Notes under the pieces: generated by a model
Database searches by the model: none
What the model was told of the DNA's origin: nothing
What the model saw: the letters and a program-made list of their open reading frames with translations, nothing else
From: Polymyxa betae
Lineage: Eukaryota; Endomyxa; Phytomyxea; Plasmodiophorida; Plasmodiophoridae
NCBI GenBank assembly: GCA_003693705.1
Contig: RBZT01000672.1
Span: 1-64,000 of the forward strand
Direction of reading: 5' to 3'
DNA: 64,000 nucleotides
Part shown: positions 21,335 to 34,283 of the stretch, piece after piece
Layout: each line of letters begins with the position of its first letter
Position numbering within the stretch: the first letter of the stretch is position 1
Program-made: the position numbers and the translations under genes

Positions 21335-22291
21335 TCATTGGAGCAGGTGAGGATAGAATGTGTCCCAGAATTCTGACCGGATCAGATCGTCGTGAATGAT
21401 TCGTGGCTGTTTCAGACGCGCCGGCTGGTTCGCCTCGAACCTTAATACAATCGATCCCTTACGGAACATGGCTGGTTCGTTATTGTAATTGACACCAAAC
21501 CGACTGAACAGAATATCGTTCTTATCACCCGAATCGGTTCCTAAATGGCATCGAGCTCTCAGTGAAAGGGCATGATAATGACGACCTGGTCTTACCCATC
21601 AAGGTATGTTCGGCTTCTGTATTTGTTTGGTTCCCTTGTTGAATCAATGCCCAGAAAGTCGTGTTATACAAGTTGTTGATATGGCAATCAGCTTGCCTCC
21701 ATCGAAAATAGTCCTGATTCCCAGAAATTTCAAACGACTCCGACTTACACTAGATCAGATTCACCTTCAGGTTCTCATCGCTTGGATACAGAACGATTCG
21801 ACCATCGAAGGTTGGGACGGATTTTAAAGGTTGGCCAGCAAAGTGTTCGGGCCATTTTATCACATAGCTACAGAATTAGGACACGAAAGAGCATTTCCAG
21901 TTTTAACAAACCTGGACGAGAAAATTGAAACGATTGTAGAAAGGATTTTGGACGAACGCCTTTGATAAAAAGATGACTTCCGGTCAATGACAAACGAGTA
22001 TTCATCAGAATGGCCGTAAGCCAGTACAACGTCTTGAAAATCGCTCATGACTTGTACAGCACATGCATTCATCAGATTTAAACCACGAATGTCATTCGGT
22101 TTGGTAAATGCATGATCAGTAGAAAATCTGTTCGCACCAACCTGACGTATCAGACAATGTCTGTCATGACGAATTATAGGTCATCACCTATGGAACGATC
22201 TACCGTCAATTCGAACCACAATCCATGCATTCTTCAACAGTGAATCGACTTGCTCGAAGTTGCGAACATATTCGAACCGTGATTTGGCCAT
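21335..22291 (-). CDS. THG1L: tRNA-histidine guanylyltransferase
   Basis: It adds the 5' G(-1) to tRNA-His by 3'-5' polymerisation, which histidyl-tRNA synthetase requires. The start is the ATG at 22291 ([20 protein letters not shown]). WIVVRIDG is the metal-binding strand, then [20 protein letters not shown] with [10 protein letters not shown], whose Asp and Glu are the palm carboxylates. [21 protein letters not shown] follows. The C-terminus reads [20 protein letters not shown] and ends HLLQ. Length and order match human THG1L. Introns are about 45-50 nt. It lies 56 bp downstream of the PNPLA gene on the same strand and 55 bp from the GST gene end (convergent). Confidence 0.92.
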
Positions 22292-22347
22292 CGAAAACAG
22301 AGATGACTCGAAAACAGTCAGAAAATTGCGCGTGAACCATGGACAAT

Positions 22348-25300
22348 TTATATTGACAATTCACATTTAATCTGGGAGCCTAGAGTTTGTAAACCGTCTA
22401 CTGACGGATCCGATGCTCTTCTTGAGATCGACGCCGGCGCTTTCTTATTAGTTAATGTTGTTGAAACTAGATCGGACTCGCTAAATTGCTGCCGCTCTAA
22501 GCTGTCTGACAAGGATCGACCTCGTACATCTGACACCAATCTGTTTGTTTTTGTCGTCAATTTGGTTAACTGACAAAAAGCGTTTTCGCACCTTCTGTTT
22601 TCCATCACCCATCGACTCATGATTAGACGGGCCTGCCGATATCCCAACATTCTGATTTCCTCGTATTTGTGATAATCAAGCAACAGCACAGATCCCAATT
22701 CAGGACGAATGTATACATCCATTAGCTAAACGTCTGTCAGAAAGATAATTAAGTAGTAAAAAAGCAGACCTTGTCATTGAGGAAGCCTCGAACGTTTCGT
22801 GAATTATTGATATAACTCAATGCTAGAACAATATCAGCAAATTTGGGAACTTTTGGGTGATTCCCCCAAGGATATAGGAAGCGTGCGATCTGATTTGTTG
22901 TCATTCAGTATTGTAGATGATAAAACTTCAGAGCATCTAACCTTTAACCATAGCAGCCACCAACCAGATAATGCAACGCCGAAATCGTGAATTCCTCTGA
23001 ACGCAGACGCCTTGTTTTCTACATCGACGGCAATTAAAATATCTGGATTGAATCGGTCTCTCATGATATCGACAGGAAGATTATCGACGTAACCGCCACT
23101 ATAAGCATTGTCATATAATTAACTGAAAATTAAAGATGATTCTCAAATCGACTTACTCAATCAATACGGCGCCATCGACATACATTGGAGGAAGATATTC
23201 TATAACCGTCATACTGGAGCGAATAGCTGTCCATAGAAGACCTAGCATTGTGCGCTTTAAAATTGGATTCGCGATATTAGCAGCATTTGAGCACCTTCCG
23301 TATGGATTTTTATGTCTGATTCGGTGAGATTGGTGGTCACACAAAAATATGGAATCTAACACAGATGAGAATCGAAGAATTCGAACAGTTGCAATGTCCT
23401 ATACCCATAAGTCCTAAGAAAGTTTTAGGCCATGACATAACGATGCAAATATCGTACCTCAATTCTGGTATCACCGAAATACTCATAAATGGCAGCACTG
23501 AACTAAGCAAAAATTAGCAGCAGATAAGAATCGCGAGGTAGATTGCGCAGCTTGCCTTGTATCCAGAAAAGTAGGACATTATCGGAAATGTTGCATCCTT
23601 GAGTAGCTCCATCACCGAGCCCATTTGAGCAGCAAATTGTTTAACCTTACAGAATTACTATGGATACGACAGTTCCGATTGCTATGACATACCTGTTCTT
23701 CCATTGCTAGCTGCCCGTGCATGGCAAAGAGACCTGCCATAAAAGCGCCCTGAGAAGTTCCACCGATCATATCGACTGGAACTTGTAATTCATGTAAAGC
23801 CTAAAACAAATTAGGTGAACAGATACATGAGATTTGAGGCGGACCTGCATTGTTCCCATATGCGATAATCCACGAGCTCCACCACCGCCTAGGACAACAC
23901 TAACAGCACGACCTGATAAACATCGTGCCAAGCGTCCATAATCAGCAGTAGAGTTCTTTCGAACATGGTGAAATGCATTCAGCGTGCGACCTTCAAACCA
24001 GAACCTGGTTCCTTTCGGTCTAATTCCAACTTAGCATCAGCCGAGACAAGAAAGTACATTTCAATACAGTTTGACGTCATCGTTGTGAAGCAGAACAAGA
24101 TCTCGGTTGGCTATATTATGGTCTGTAGTTTGCCATAGTAAAACCGTTTCGCGATCACAGATAATTGGTGACGATGCCGCATCTCCGACAATCAATATTT
24201 TATCAGCCTGGCGAACAAAACAGCGAGCCCATGTAGTTGAGAGCGAATCGGGAAGTGAAAATATGAGAACTTCATGGGTTTCCTCCAAATCATTTAAAGC
24301 ATGTGTGATTCGAGACTGGTACAATCCTATCCTGGAACATCAGCGTGGTTCAGCAAAACAACCGATAGATTACTTTCTTCAGAATCTGAGCCACATGGGT
24401 GCTCAATATGACCGTCTTCCGATGCCTTCTCAAAAATAATTTCGCGATTAACGTGAATAGCAGACCTGCAGTAATATCAGGACATTATGTCCCAGTCAAG
24501 AGACAATCGCATACTAACCCATAAAATTTTAGCGCGTTGGCTAATCGCTCTACGAAATGATTGACTGGCACATCGGGCCCTGTCGGAATCACCTAACAAG
24601 CATCAGGTCACCTGCCTTCTGATAAGATCATTTTTTCACCGCGATCGTAGAGATCTTAGATAACGGAGCAGTATGTGATGCAGGCTTCGTACCGAGTTCT
24701 CTTAGGCGCCTTGCTGGAAAACATTTAATGAAAAAAAAAAACAAATTTAGGATCACATACCAATAATGGAAGAGAATCGCTGAAGACAGAAAGGATACTG
24801 AACCTGAATATCCATAAACGATTGCCGAGAGACTCGAACTATTTCACAATCACGAACAGATATGCAACTCGAGCCTAGCCAACCATTAAATCGCGCATGG
24901 CAAGACGCCCAAAACCCTACTATGATGATGGTCGCCTGATAGCAACGACAGCTCTCCTACAGACTCACCACGAGACGCTTCAAGCAGCGTCTTGGTAACC
25001 CCATCCGGCCTACGTGAAAAAACACGCAGACGACCGCTTACAAGAATGTAGCACTCGTCTGCGCGGTCTCCTGTTTTAAAGAGCAGTTTACCAGCAGGGA
25101 CCCTTTCAAGTGTAAGTTCATCAAAACGTACGCGAATGCTATTCAGGTACCAGCATCTTTCAAAAGCAAGTTCTTCAAACTGACGCAGCACAGGACAAAT
25201 AAGATCTTCACAAATTAGCATCACCAGTTTGACAATGGTAGGGTCCGGATGATTGCTAGAAGACCAGCTTAGAAGGGTGAACATAGATGAGATCACGTAC

Positions 25301-26876
25301 GTGAAGTAAGAAGTGGAGACAACGGCGATTTCACATGTCGTTAGACAGCGTGCTGTCTCTTGATGAGCACAGCTGGTCACAAATGACATTCCACCAAATA
25401 CAGATCCCGCACCAATTTCCTTCGAACCGTATCCGACCGCAGGCTCAGATCCTGCATAAATGAAGTTAGAGTCAATCATCCTCGAGTAGTTGCCCTAAAA
25501 CCTGTTAAGATAGGCCCAGTTTTGGCATCACTGATTGGAGGACGCGGGATTAGGCACATTCTTCCTTTTTTCAAAATGTAAATGTTCCGCCTGAACGTAG
25601 TTGAATGTTCGTAAAGCAGTTGTCCTGCTGCAAGCTCAATGGTCTCCAATTTCGATGCGATGGCTTGCAAGTCTGCCGCGTTCTGGGAGCCATCAACAAA
25701 ATAAGAACCAACTCGATCCTAACACAATTTTAATTAGCTCGAAACAGGTAGGTATGAATCTGTACCTGTTGACATTCCGCAGACCGTTCGGGAATTTGCA
25801 GGAAATCCCTCAAAGCAAAATGGGCAATATACCAGTTCCTTGCAATGGAAGTCCGAATAAATGCAAGGATCCAGGCAGAATGCGATTCGACAAGAGCCGA
25901 AAAGAATGCTCTGGATATATGGACAAGCTCCACTACAGTGGACGGTCAGTATCAGCATGGGATCGGGTAAAAAGACGTAACCTTTTGTATCGGCTTTGTA
26001 TGTTGCAAAACGAGTCGAGTTGCACAGCATACTGAGATCGCCAATCAAATCTCCATATCCACAGCGGTGAAAAGGAGTTTCGAGGTTTTCTCGATAAGCA
26101 GAAACAGAGCCTGCGTTTGGTCAGTCATGAAACACTTTTGAAAACGTCACTCGACCTTCCAGGACGATGAACATTCCTTTATCTCCCAGCGCATCGCCAC
26201 GATGAATTAACTGTTTTCAATCAGTTTTTGGGCTGAGAAAAAAGTGGTATAACATACCACTTCGCCACTGTCCAGATGCACCCACTCAATAAAAGTCTGA
26301 TACAGTTTGTGAAATTCCTCATATTCGATATGGCAAGATATTTGAGAGAACGCAGCGAACACGCGAGACTCTGGTGTCATCATCACAGATTTCATTACTT
26401 CGTGTACTTCCTGTGGACGACCAATCGTTTCCATCCGCTCAAAGCCATCCTCCTCATTAATGACCTGATCGCACATCATAAAAAGTTGCAAGTTTCAATT
26501 CAAAACCAATAATTACTTCTTGTACGTTCAATTTATTTAAGAAATCAACTGTAGCTGTAGTGATTTCCACATTGCCTGCCGTTCGTCTTGGCTTTAAAGC
26601 CTTTTGAACCCAGTATTTAACCACAATGTAAAACATTGCTGATGACACTAATACTAAAACAAGGACAATCTGGCCCCATTTCAATTCTAACTGTAGATTG
26701 ATATCGAAAGTTGCTGAAGTCCACTTCGCAACCGACCTCCGCCTAAGTTCCGTTAACCCAACCCAAACGCCAATGCCCTTAGTGGCTACCAGTAAAGCAT
26801 AGGCGTGGCTGATGCCAGCATGACAGCGACCACTGCAGCCGCCCACGTCGGCCGATTTGTGACCGTTGAAAGCGAC
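22348..26876 (-). CDS. PNPLA6/7-like: Neuropathy target esterase-type lysophospholipase (PNPLA6/7)
   Basis: This ER-anchored esterase cleaves lysophosphatidylcholine and phosphatidylcholine. The start is the ATG at 26876. A transmembrane anchor is encoded near 26690-26600 ([20 protein letters not shown]). Three cyclic-nucleotide-binding-like domains follow, the third being clearest ([36 protein letters not shown]). The patatin domain has the oxyanion loop [18 protein letters not shown] near 23890, the nucleophile GTSQG near 23750, and the catalytic aspartate in [11 protein letters not shown] near 23100. That Asp codon is split by an intron (GA | T). The C-terminus has [20 protein letters not shown] and a Ser-rich tail. 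Both catalytic residues are present. The many introns are 40-60 nt. Confidence 0.9.
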
Positions 26877-27093
26877 ATGACTAAAGCGTTAATGACGATC
26901 AGAGCTGACTAAGAGCCCGGTAACACAGACTGTCATCAAGTCTCATGACGCACTTGTCTAATCTTGATCAAAGAATGCTCCATAGCCAAGGTGCAATGTC
27001 AACATTGCAGTACATAGCAGATCCAGAATTATGTTTTTACATCGATCAATCTATATGAATCAACTGTTCAGACGATTATTCTATAATATTTTA

Positions 27094-30002
27094 TTAAGGT
27101 AGATCTGAGAATTGAGATTGTCGGGCTTTGCTTTGGGCATTTTTAAAGTTTCGGTAGACAGACCTGATGGCCTGATAGTCTTCTGTAGAATAAGATCCTG
27201 AATGCGAATTGATATATCCTTCAAGATCGGATTCTTTCAGCAATTCCCAAAACTGCCGAGCAGGCTCTAAGCTGACTTTCTGGTTTGGTAATAAACCTGC
27301 TAGATTTTGCTGCAATGCGAAAACTACGACATACATCAGTTTGAAAATGAAAGCAACATCACCACTGCTTACTATTCCTAAGAATACGAGATTGCCCTTG
27401 CCTGTTGATAAGCTTGTCCTTCATTGCAGCAGCATTACGAATCAAGATTAAATTGACAAGATACGGCAATGTGCCCAACAGATGTTCAATTGATGATGCC
27501 TTAGGCACCAAGATAGGAGAAAGCGACTCCTCAGCTGTTACGAGACCTTTGTTTAAATCAATCACGAACTTTTCAGCTTCAGATGAATCATCTCGGGATA
27601 TATAATCGCTCGAGATCATGCCGCTCAAAAAATAGAAACAGTGACAGTGAATCTCAATCCGGAGAAGAAAGCGACATTTTTCTGATAAATTTTTGAAACC
27701 ATTCTCAATATGATCTAGCAATTTAAACACATTTTTGGTCAGTTCTTGAAGACGGTTTAAAATCCATAAGAGCGATTCACTAAGCAGTGCGATCATGACC
27801 CATTGTTTAGCATCAAGGAGAAGCTGGCCCTGATCTAATCGATCCAAATGGTTCAACAACCGATGATAAATCGGTTTTTCCATTCCAAAAAATTCTCCTT
27901 GGCTGATGCCGCTGTTTCGGTTATAGAGTGGATCACGCCGCAGGATCTCAATAATATTGATATCGGAAACTAGCGAAGCTGAATAGGCCCCGAAAGAGAT
28001 TTCTTGAAGCTTCAAGCGATAATGTTCCAAGAACCGTGACATGATTGAAATTACAATTTCTTGGAGAGCATTCTTATCGTAAGGCAGGAGAGCGTAATCA
28101 CCCTATTGTTGGCAGATCAATATAGCTGCTTGCATAAAGACCAAAAGAATCGCTTACCATGATTCGTTCGACAACCTCAGAGACTTCCACAGCGCTGACG
28201 GATACCCATCCATGAGTAGTACGTTTACTGTCATGGACATTGAATGCATAGGAATCAGCAAATACGCTATCGACTTTAATGTTGGAATCAGCTCGGACAC
28301 GGGGGATGAACGAGGTATTAACATATTGCAGAAGAAGGCTCTGCAAGATGTCACCTTGATATTTACGTTGAACGACACCCAACAAGGCGGCGTGATCTAT
28401 AAATTCCATGACAGGCCGGTAGATCGCTAGAATGTTTTCAGGATGGGCCGGTATCCACGTCTGTGATGATGTTTCTTGCTCATCGGATATGGCCGCAGCA
28501 GATTCTGTCGGATCGTTTAGGCGAACGGTAGTGACGCAGCTGTCAGCGAAAGAGAACGACAGCTGGGTTGATGCCGTCTGCCACGATGGGAGATTAACTG
28601 GCGAATCTTGGCGAATGTTGGACATGACCGTCCTTCCTGATGATTGTAAGCAGGACAGTACTGTGCTCCATATTTCATTCTGCATCTCAAACCACACTCG
28701 AACGATGCCATACGCCTCATCAGATACAGGTGCATCTTCCAGTTCTGAGAGGAGGCGGCAAATAGTGATGTGTGTCGGCAGGATGTCTTTGAAAACTGTA
28801 AAGATACGGCTTAGGAGCTCAGTAATAATGTCGTATGCCCAGGTAGAGCCTTGGCGATGCGTCATTTGAGGGCGGGGCGTTTGGGAGTATTTATCCTTCA
28901 ACGCATTGGTCTCAGTTTCAATGATGGATCTCAGCGCAGGACGAATTCGTTTTAAAAGCGTTGTTCGGGCTGCTGGTAAACGCTGAAGCCGATGCAGAGC
29001 ATGTATCAGGAGCGTGATATAGGACTTGTGGTCCCGATATGGACATTGAATATATTTGATAGATGCCTCCTCCAACAGCAGCTGATGCATAACCGCATCG
29101 ATGTCTGCAGAACGCTTGCTTAAATCTATATCAAGGCTGCTTTTAGGAGCTGATTCAGAGCCAGACTCAGAATCAAGCAGGTGGTCTTCAGAAGGATACG
29201 TTCGCAACATTCCTTGTGTTTGAAAGGAATAGATCTGAGTGTCAATCTGTTCGAGAAGATCAGTTGAAAGATGGTTGCGAGTCTCCAAAAGGCGATCATG
29301 GATGTCCTTTAAGCCAGCGATATCCTTCAAATCATCTTCGAATAAAGCAACCACAGCACGATTAAGAAGTACAACGGAATGAAGGTATTGGCATCGGTCG
29401 AGGTATTTTTGCACTAAAGACGGGATGGATGCCATTTCTATCACTCGATCCATGATCTTAACTGCATATTGCAACTTCAAATTCTCTGTGTGCAGGGCAT
29501 ATAAACGCTTTTGAGTTCGATTCTGGATCAAGCGGCGCGCTTCAGCGGTGCCCTCCTCAACTTTAACGCAGTGCTTTTGGCATGCAGTAAACGAGCCCAG
29601 AATCGTTGTGAACGTATTTGTAGACGTGTTGAATCCTGATAGCCGCTTAATAAAAATATATCGTTTGTAAAATCTCTGATACCTTTGTGGTACTTATTAA
29701 CAAGGGCATCCTGAGCCGAAAATCAGCAGGATATAGTAAAAATCAACGATTTTTGGTACTTACGACTGCATCCTCAACAATGTCAAGCCAACTGTTCAAT
29801 TCCTATAGCATCTATTGAATTACATATAACCGACTATTTTGTATTTTCGTACTCTAGGATCCCAATCGAGGTACTTGAACGGGCTAAATGCATTCGCATC
29901 AAATACGTCACTAGGGATGCGCGCTTTGGCAAGCTGGGCCAATACGTCATTGACCTCGACATAATCAGCCGAGTTCTGGCTAGCCAAGGATCTGCTGGAC
30001 AT
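27094..30002 (-). CDS. EXOC4: Exocyst complex component 4 (SEC8)
   Basis: This tethering factor docks post-Golgi vesicles to the plasma membrane. Exon 1 starts at the ATG at 30002. A central exon of 477 codons (28098-29531) holds the Sec8 core: VIEMASIPSLVQKYLDRCQY, LHSVVLLNRAVVALFEDDLK and DLKDIAGLKDIHDRLLETRN match the family pattern of helices after the N-terminal coiled coil. The C-terminal exon (27359-28042) is helical and ends with a short last exon at 27094. The N-terminus contains the expected coiled-coil segment (NSADYVEVNDVLAQLAKARI). The total of about 900 aa fits metazoan EXOC4 (974 aa). The long intron-free middle exon is unusual among its neighbours. Confidence 0.85.
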
Positions 30003-30234
30003 TGCGGTCGCCTTCTAAGTCTCTTCGAATATGGAAGTGATAGGCCAGCCTAGTGATCATTGAACGATCTTTCAAGGACAAGGTTGCGCGTTGTTCAGAC
30101 TGAAACGTGATCTGTCTTTTTGTTATATTGAGATCGCATAGGATAAGACGCAATTGACACTATGATCAAACGTATTGCCTTTATTATATATAGTTGAATT
30201 AAGCTTGCCAAGCAGGCTACTAAATGACTGCTGG

Positions 30235-31797
30235 TTACCTATCAGTTCTAGATGAACGAACTGACGAATAATGCAATCCGAACTTATGCCGCATATGCTT
30301 CAATAGTTTTATATCGTCTCGTTCCAAGAGAATGCCTGACGAGAGTTTTTCTAAAGAATTCAGTACAACGTTTTCATGCATTCCGCATCGCTGACCTCGT
30401 TCTTGAGTTAGGAACGACCGTCCTGGCGTCTCCGGTATTCGACTGCACAGCATCGTCGCCATAACACGAGTCTTTCGCTCTTCAAAGAACTGAGCCAAGG
30501 CGGCACGAGGCAGCGGCTCATGACGAGGGTAGACCCGACACCATTGACCGCGACGCTCGTATTCACCGTCTGTATCCACGATTACCGATCGTTTCGTCGG
30601 CGTAGCGGAGGACGATCGAATTGTCGATGTCACTCCGACCAGAGAGAAAAGATCAGACAGCATTGCTGTCTTCACTTCCGTATCTAGTTTCGACGATCCT
30701 GTTAATGTTGGGCTGCGGTTTACCTCCAGCAGCCATGGATGCAATTTTCTATCCAGCAGCACTAAACCGAACTGTTTAGAATTTTAATATGACAATGTTA
30801 TGTAACATACCATCAAAACCGAATAATTCGAAAAGCTGTCCGACTCGATTGGGTGGGACGTGATGCTGAATTGCTGTTGTTAGCGAAGCATGGCCACAGA
30901 TTATAGTTTTGGCTATCAGAGTTTCAATTGCAGCTTTCACTCTCTCTGATCGTTCAGGCCCTAAATGCTCCCAAAGTCGTGATAGTCGACGCTTATGGCC
31001 GTCCTCGCTAACGTCGTCATATTGGGGATGATGACGATTGATAGCGACGTTAGTCAGATGAATGAAGCGATTCGATAGCTGATCAGGATCGATGGTATAA
31101 GGTTCTGTAGCGAATCGCATTAATCCTTGTTCATGCCAGTAAATACGTAATGGATTAACACAAGCCACGACAACATAGAGACGTAGGTCGAATTTACGAC
31201 CTTCAATCAGATACGGTCGAATATATCGCGAGACAATCGCATTGCTCTTCAACAAGGGTTTCTTTCTGGAGCGAATAACGCGAATATCGGTTCCCTTTGA
31301 AGCCATCAGCTGATGTATGTGAACAAAGATCTCGTTTGTACCTGAGAGCCTGCTGCTGGTTTAACAATCCACAGGCTATCAGGCTTTACAGCCATCGCTT
31401 CCTGAAGCGCTTCACATTCTGAAGGCAGAAGGAACGTTTTTGGCACCAACGAGCCAAAATGAGCGCTTCCATATCGTTTAACCATGCGTCTGATATTAAT
31501 GACCAGAGCGTCTTTTCTAGTAAGCGTCTGTGATGCAGGAAGGCGATTGACGAGCTGATGGACAGCCAGCTGTTTGTAAACGTTCAGGGGAACGCCTCTT
31601 GGACTCCAGAGGACTCGCCATGAGACACGCCCTTCAGTACAATGCAGGCCTAGATCTGATAGAATCTGTTTAACCAAGCCGGACCCACGTCCCAGCACCA
31701 GACAGCGACGGGATTGTGAGACACTTTGATCAGCAGAGCTGGAACTAATCTCAAAATCCGACCGATCTGATTCCGATTCCCCTTCTATTGGAACCAT
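30235..31797 (-). CDS. TTLL: Tubulin tyrosine ligase-like polyglutamylase
   Basis: It modifies tubulin tails, typically in cilia or centrioles. From the ATG at 31797, an acidic N-terminus precedes the ATP-grasp ligase fold. SLWIVKPAAGSQ joins across an intron to KGTDIRVIRS, the nucleotide loop. YLIEGRKFDLRLYVVV carries the family Lys/Arg. RFIHLTNVAINRHH binds ATP and tubulin. LLDRKLHPWLLEVNRSPTL contains the metal-binding Glu-Asn. The arrangement matches TTLL4/5-class polyglutamylases better than tyrosine ligase itself. The protein ends about 70 residues after the core, so the long C-terminal cofactor domain of TTLL5 is missing. The function is inferred from family. Confidence 0.85.
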
Positions 31798-32057
31798 GGT
31801 TCAAATGCAATTACCGGATTCGAACAGGATCGTTTTGCCCTACACGAATTTCATCTCGAAAATCTTCCTGAAACTGCACCTGTCTACAAGCACTCCAGGT
31901 CATATCCTCAAATTAAATGAAAGGCAAATGTTAATCCAGGTTGATTAAAGTGTCGTTCTGTTGCATTCTGCTTGGATAGAAACTGTCACAGAAAATCTGA
32001 GACGGATGACCACGTCGGATCGGACTTAATCGCTCATTCATCAGGTAGACCTTAACA

Positions 32058-32319
32058 ATGTTCCAAGCCCAAGGACAAGTTCAGACTGGACCATTCGGTT
32101 CACTGCCCTGGGCGGCTGCTAGATACGCTCGCAAAGCTGTCAGACTGGCACCATGGGCGCTTCCCGGTTTTCTTCTTGGTGTTTGGATGGTAGAGCCTGC
32201 CGTTTCTCAAGAAACCCGCTATCGGTAGGTTGATGTTGGGATTGTTTAATGAGGTCTCATCAAAAGGTTTTAGACTTTGGACCTTGGGACTGTATGGAGG
32301 ACCTAAGACGGAAGAATAA
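32058..32319 (+). CDS. Small membrane protein, possibly mitochondrial
   Basis: Two exons join across an intron of 49 nt (32225-32273, GTAGGTTGAT...GGTTTTAG). The product is 70 aa from the ATG at 32058. It is basic (FGSLPWAAARYARKAVRLAP) with one Trp-containing hydrophobic helix (WALPGFLLGVWMV) and a short polar tail (GLYGGPKTEE). Size, charge and the single helix resemble small accessory subunits of respiratory complexes, but I cannot match it to one. An opposite-strand ORF covers the same bases and looks like a shadow. Confidence 0.45.
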
Positions 32320-32555
32320 AAGAGCCATGGAGCCCCCCGGCGAGCTGTCGATCGATGATCAACAATAAAAATATTGATTATCCATTTCTGTGGTTTCATT
32401 TCATAATTTTAGCTGTTTGTATAATGTATTTTTTATGCAAAGCATTGATTCGTTGTAGAAATTGTACAGGTTGGGAATATTCTTACCTCGTTTGAATCGC
32501 CATACGGAGTTCGGTCTAGGGTGTTAGTTGTCATTGTTATTGTTATAATAGAGCT

Positions 32556-33101
32556 ATGACAAACTCATCTACTCAGACCATCGATCAGACTGTTAAATTT
32601 CGTGCCCGGCCTCAAGATCTTTATGAGGTTTCTGATGTGTCATCTATTGGTATTGAAAGTGCTGACTGTTCCATAGGTTCTAACGTCAGAGAAAGTCATC
32701 ACTGGTATGACCCAGGCTAAGACCGTATTGCAGCCGAAAGAAGGTGGGTCGTTTAGCTACTTCGATGGGCAAATCACAGGGACTTTCAAGGAACTCGTTC
32801 CTAATGAGAAGATGAGGTTTTCTTGGAGGATGAAAGAATGGGAGGACGGCATCTTCTCTGATGTTGTTATTAAGCTACATTCTGATGAATACGGTGTCAC
32901 CACTCTGGAGCTTCACCAAACGTCTGTCGCTTCGTTCTGTCGATTCATCAAAACCATTGTTTTCTGATATCTTGCTGTAGAGGCATTCCCCAGGCTGATA
33001 AGTTCGGTCATCACAGCATCGCACCCAAAGTCGCTGAAGGATGGGAGCAACACTTTTGGGATCGAATCAAGAAATATTGTGGATTCGAGCACCGGGACTA
33101 A
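32556..33101 (+). CDS. AHA1-like (AHSA1 domain) HSP90 co-chaperone
   Basis: It has a START/AHSA1 fold. Three exons run from the ATG at 32556. After TIDQTVKFRARPQDLYEV and an intron of about 48 nt, it continues VLTSEKVITGMTQAKTVLQP, GGSFSYFDGQITGTFKELVP and NEKMRFSWRMKEWEDGIFSD. A second intron leads to GIPQADKFG and a helix EGWEQHFWDRIKKYCGF. These blocks match the C-terminal half of AHA1. The protein is only about 150 aa and lacks the N-terminal HSP90 ATPase-activating domain, so it resembles yeast Hch1-like single-domain forms in reverse. It may bind HSP90 without strong activation. Confidence 0.85.
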
Positions 33102-33457
33102 ACCGTCTCAACTTTATGCCGCAAATAAAAACCTTAGAAAACCAGTTCGACACTCTTCTCATCATCTGCGTTCCCGATCGGCCACATCCACATCCCTCTC
33201 TCTCTTATCGTCTCATCCTAATCACCCAGCCATGCTTCAACAGACCCACCAGCCACCAGTGTGGAAACATGACTTGCCTGCCTGTCGTACGGGTCCCCAC
33301 ATTCGTTACCTTTGAAGTCCTGTGTATGAGTGAGACGAGTCCCCCCATCTCATTGATCCAAGATTGATGACCCTCAGTTGATCGCATTCGTTAAGATAGA
33401 GAGCGGGTGCCCCTTGAGACCCCCCATTAACGTCTACGCAGGCATTGATCCCCGACC

Positions 33458-34226
33458 ATGAAGTATGCCGTCGGGTCATTCCAGAATGCCATCGTCGATC
33501 TGTCCAGGCAGCTGGCGCATACCCAGCTGCAATGCGACCAGGCCGAGAAGCACAACGCTGGACAGCATGCGCTGTCGAAGGAAGCGCGACAGTCTGCTGT
33601 TCTAGCCAAGTGTTTGGTGGAGTCGGAGACAGAGCTGGCTCGCTGCCAGGCCGAACTAGCTCAAGTGAAATCGCTGTTAAAGCAGTACGCCAGTTGCTTC
33701 CAGAAAAATGCCGGCGTTAATCAGAAAGAGGAGGACTGGAATTCTGACGGTGAGAACGCGTTAAGGCTATCAGGGATGTTCGAGAAGGGTTTACATGGCG
33801 ATGGCGAAGCCTCAGATGAATGGATTAGCGCAGATGAGGCTCTTGAGAGTATAAAAAGTACCTCAGATAATGAATTATTTGAGGTATGTTGCTCTAAATG
33901 TTCAATGAAGATGCGCGAAATGATAACAGACTATGCAGAATGATGTGCAGAATGCAGATGAGCTAGGTGAAGAAATGACGCCATGTCTTTTAGAGGGTGG
34001 CGATTTTGACGAGGTCACCGAGATACACGACCCATTTGGAGACAACGCTCTCTATGAAACATATGTAAACGATGACTGGCTGGTAAAGCACAATCAGAAT
34101 TTATTCCAGCAATCTTACAGATTTCAGGGACGACGATCATCGTGTGCATTGTCTTTCCACGACCTGGATGAAAAAATAACTGTTCGCAAGTCAAAACTGC
34201 GATCTTTGTTTCGCTTGAAGTTTTAG
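33458..34226 (+). CDS. Unrecognised coiled-coil protein
   Basis: From the ATG at 33458, the first exon is a strongly heptad-patterned, Gln/Ala/Glu-rich helix (SRQLAHTQLQCDQAEKHNAG; VESETELARCQAELAQVKSL). An intron of 55 nt (33884-33938) leads to an acidic C-terminal exon that ends in a basic tail (KSKLRSLFRLKF). The product is about 238 aa. There is no signal peptide or membrane segment. Proteins of this shape often serve in centrosomal or nuclear scaffolds, but I do not assign one. Splicing rests on perfect frame and GT/AG agreement. Confidence 0.6.
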
Positions 34227-34283
34227 CTTTCAGGTTGCCCAATATTTGGTTTAAAATTAGCTATCTATAAACAAACGTATTAT

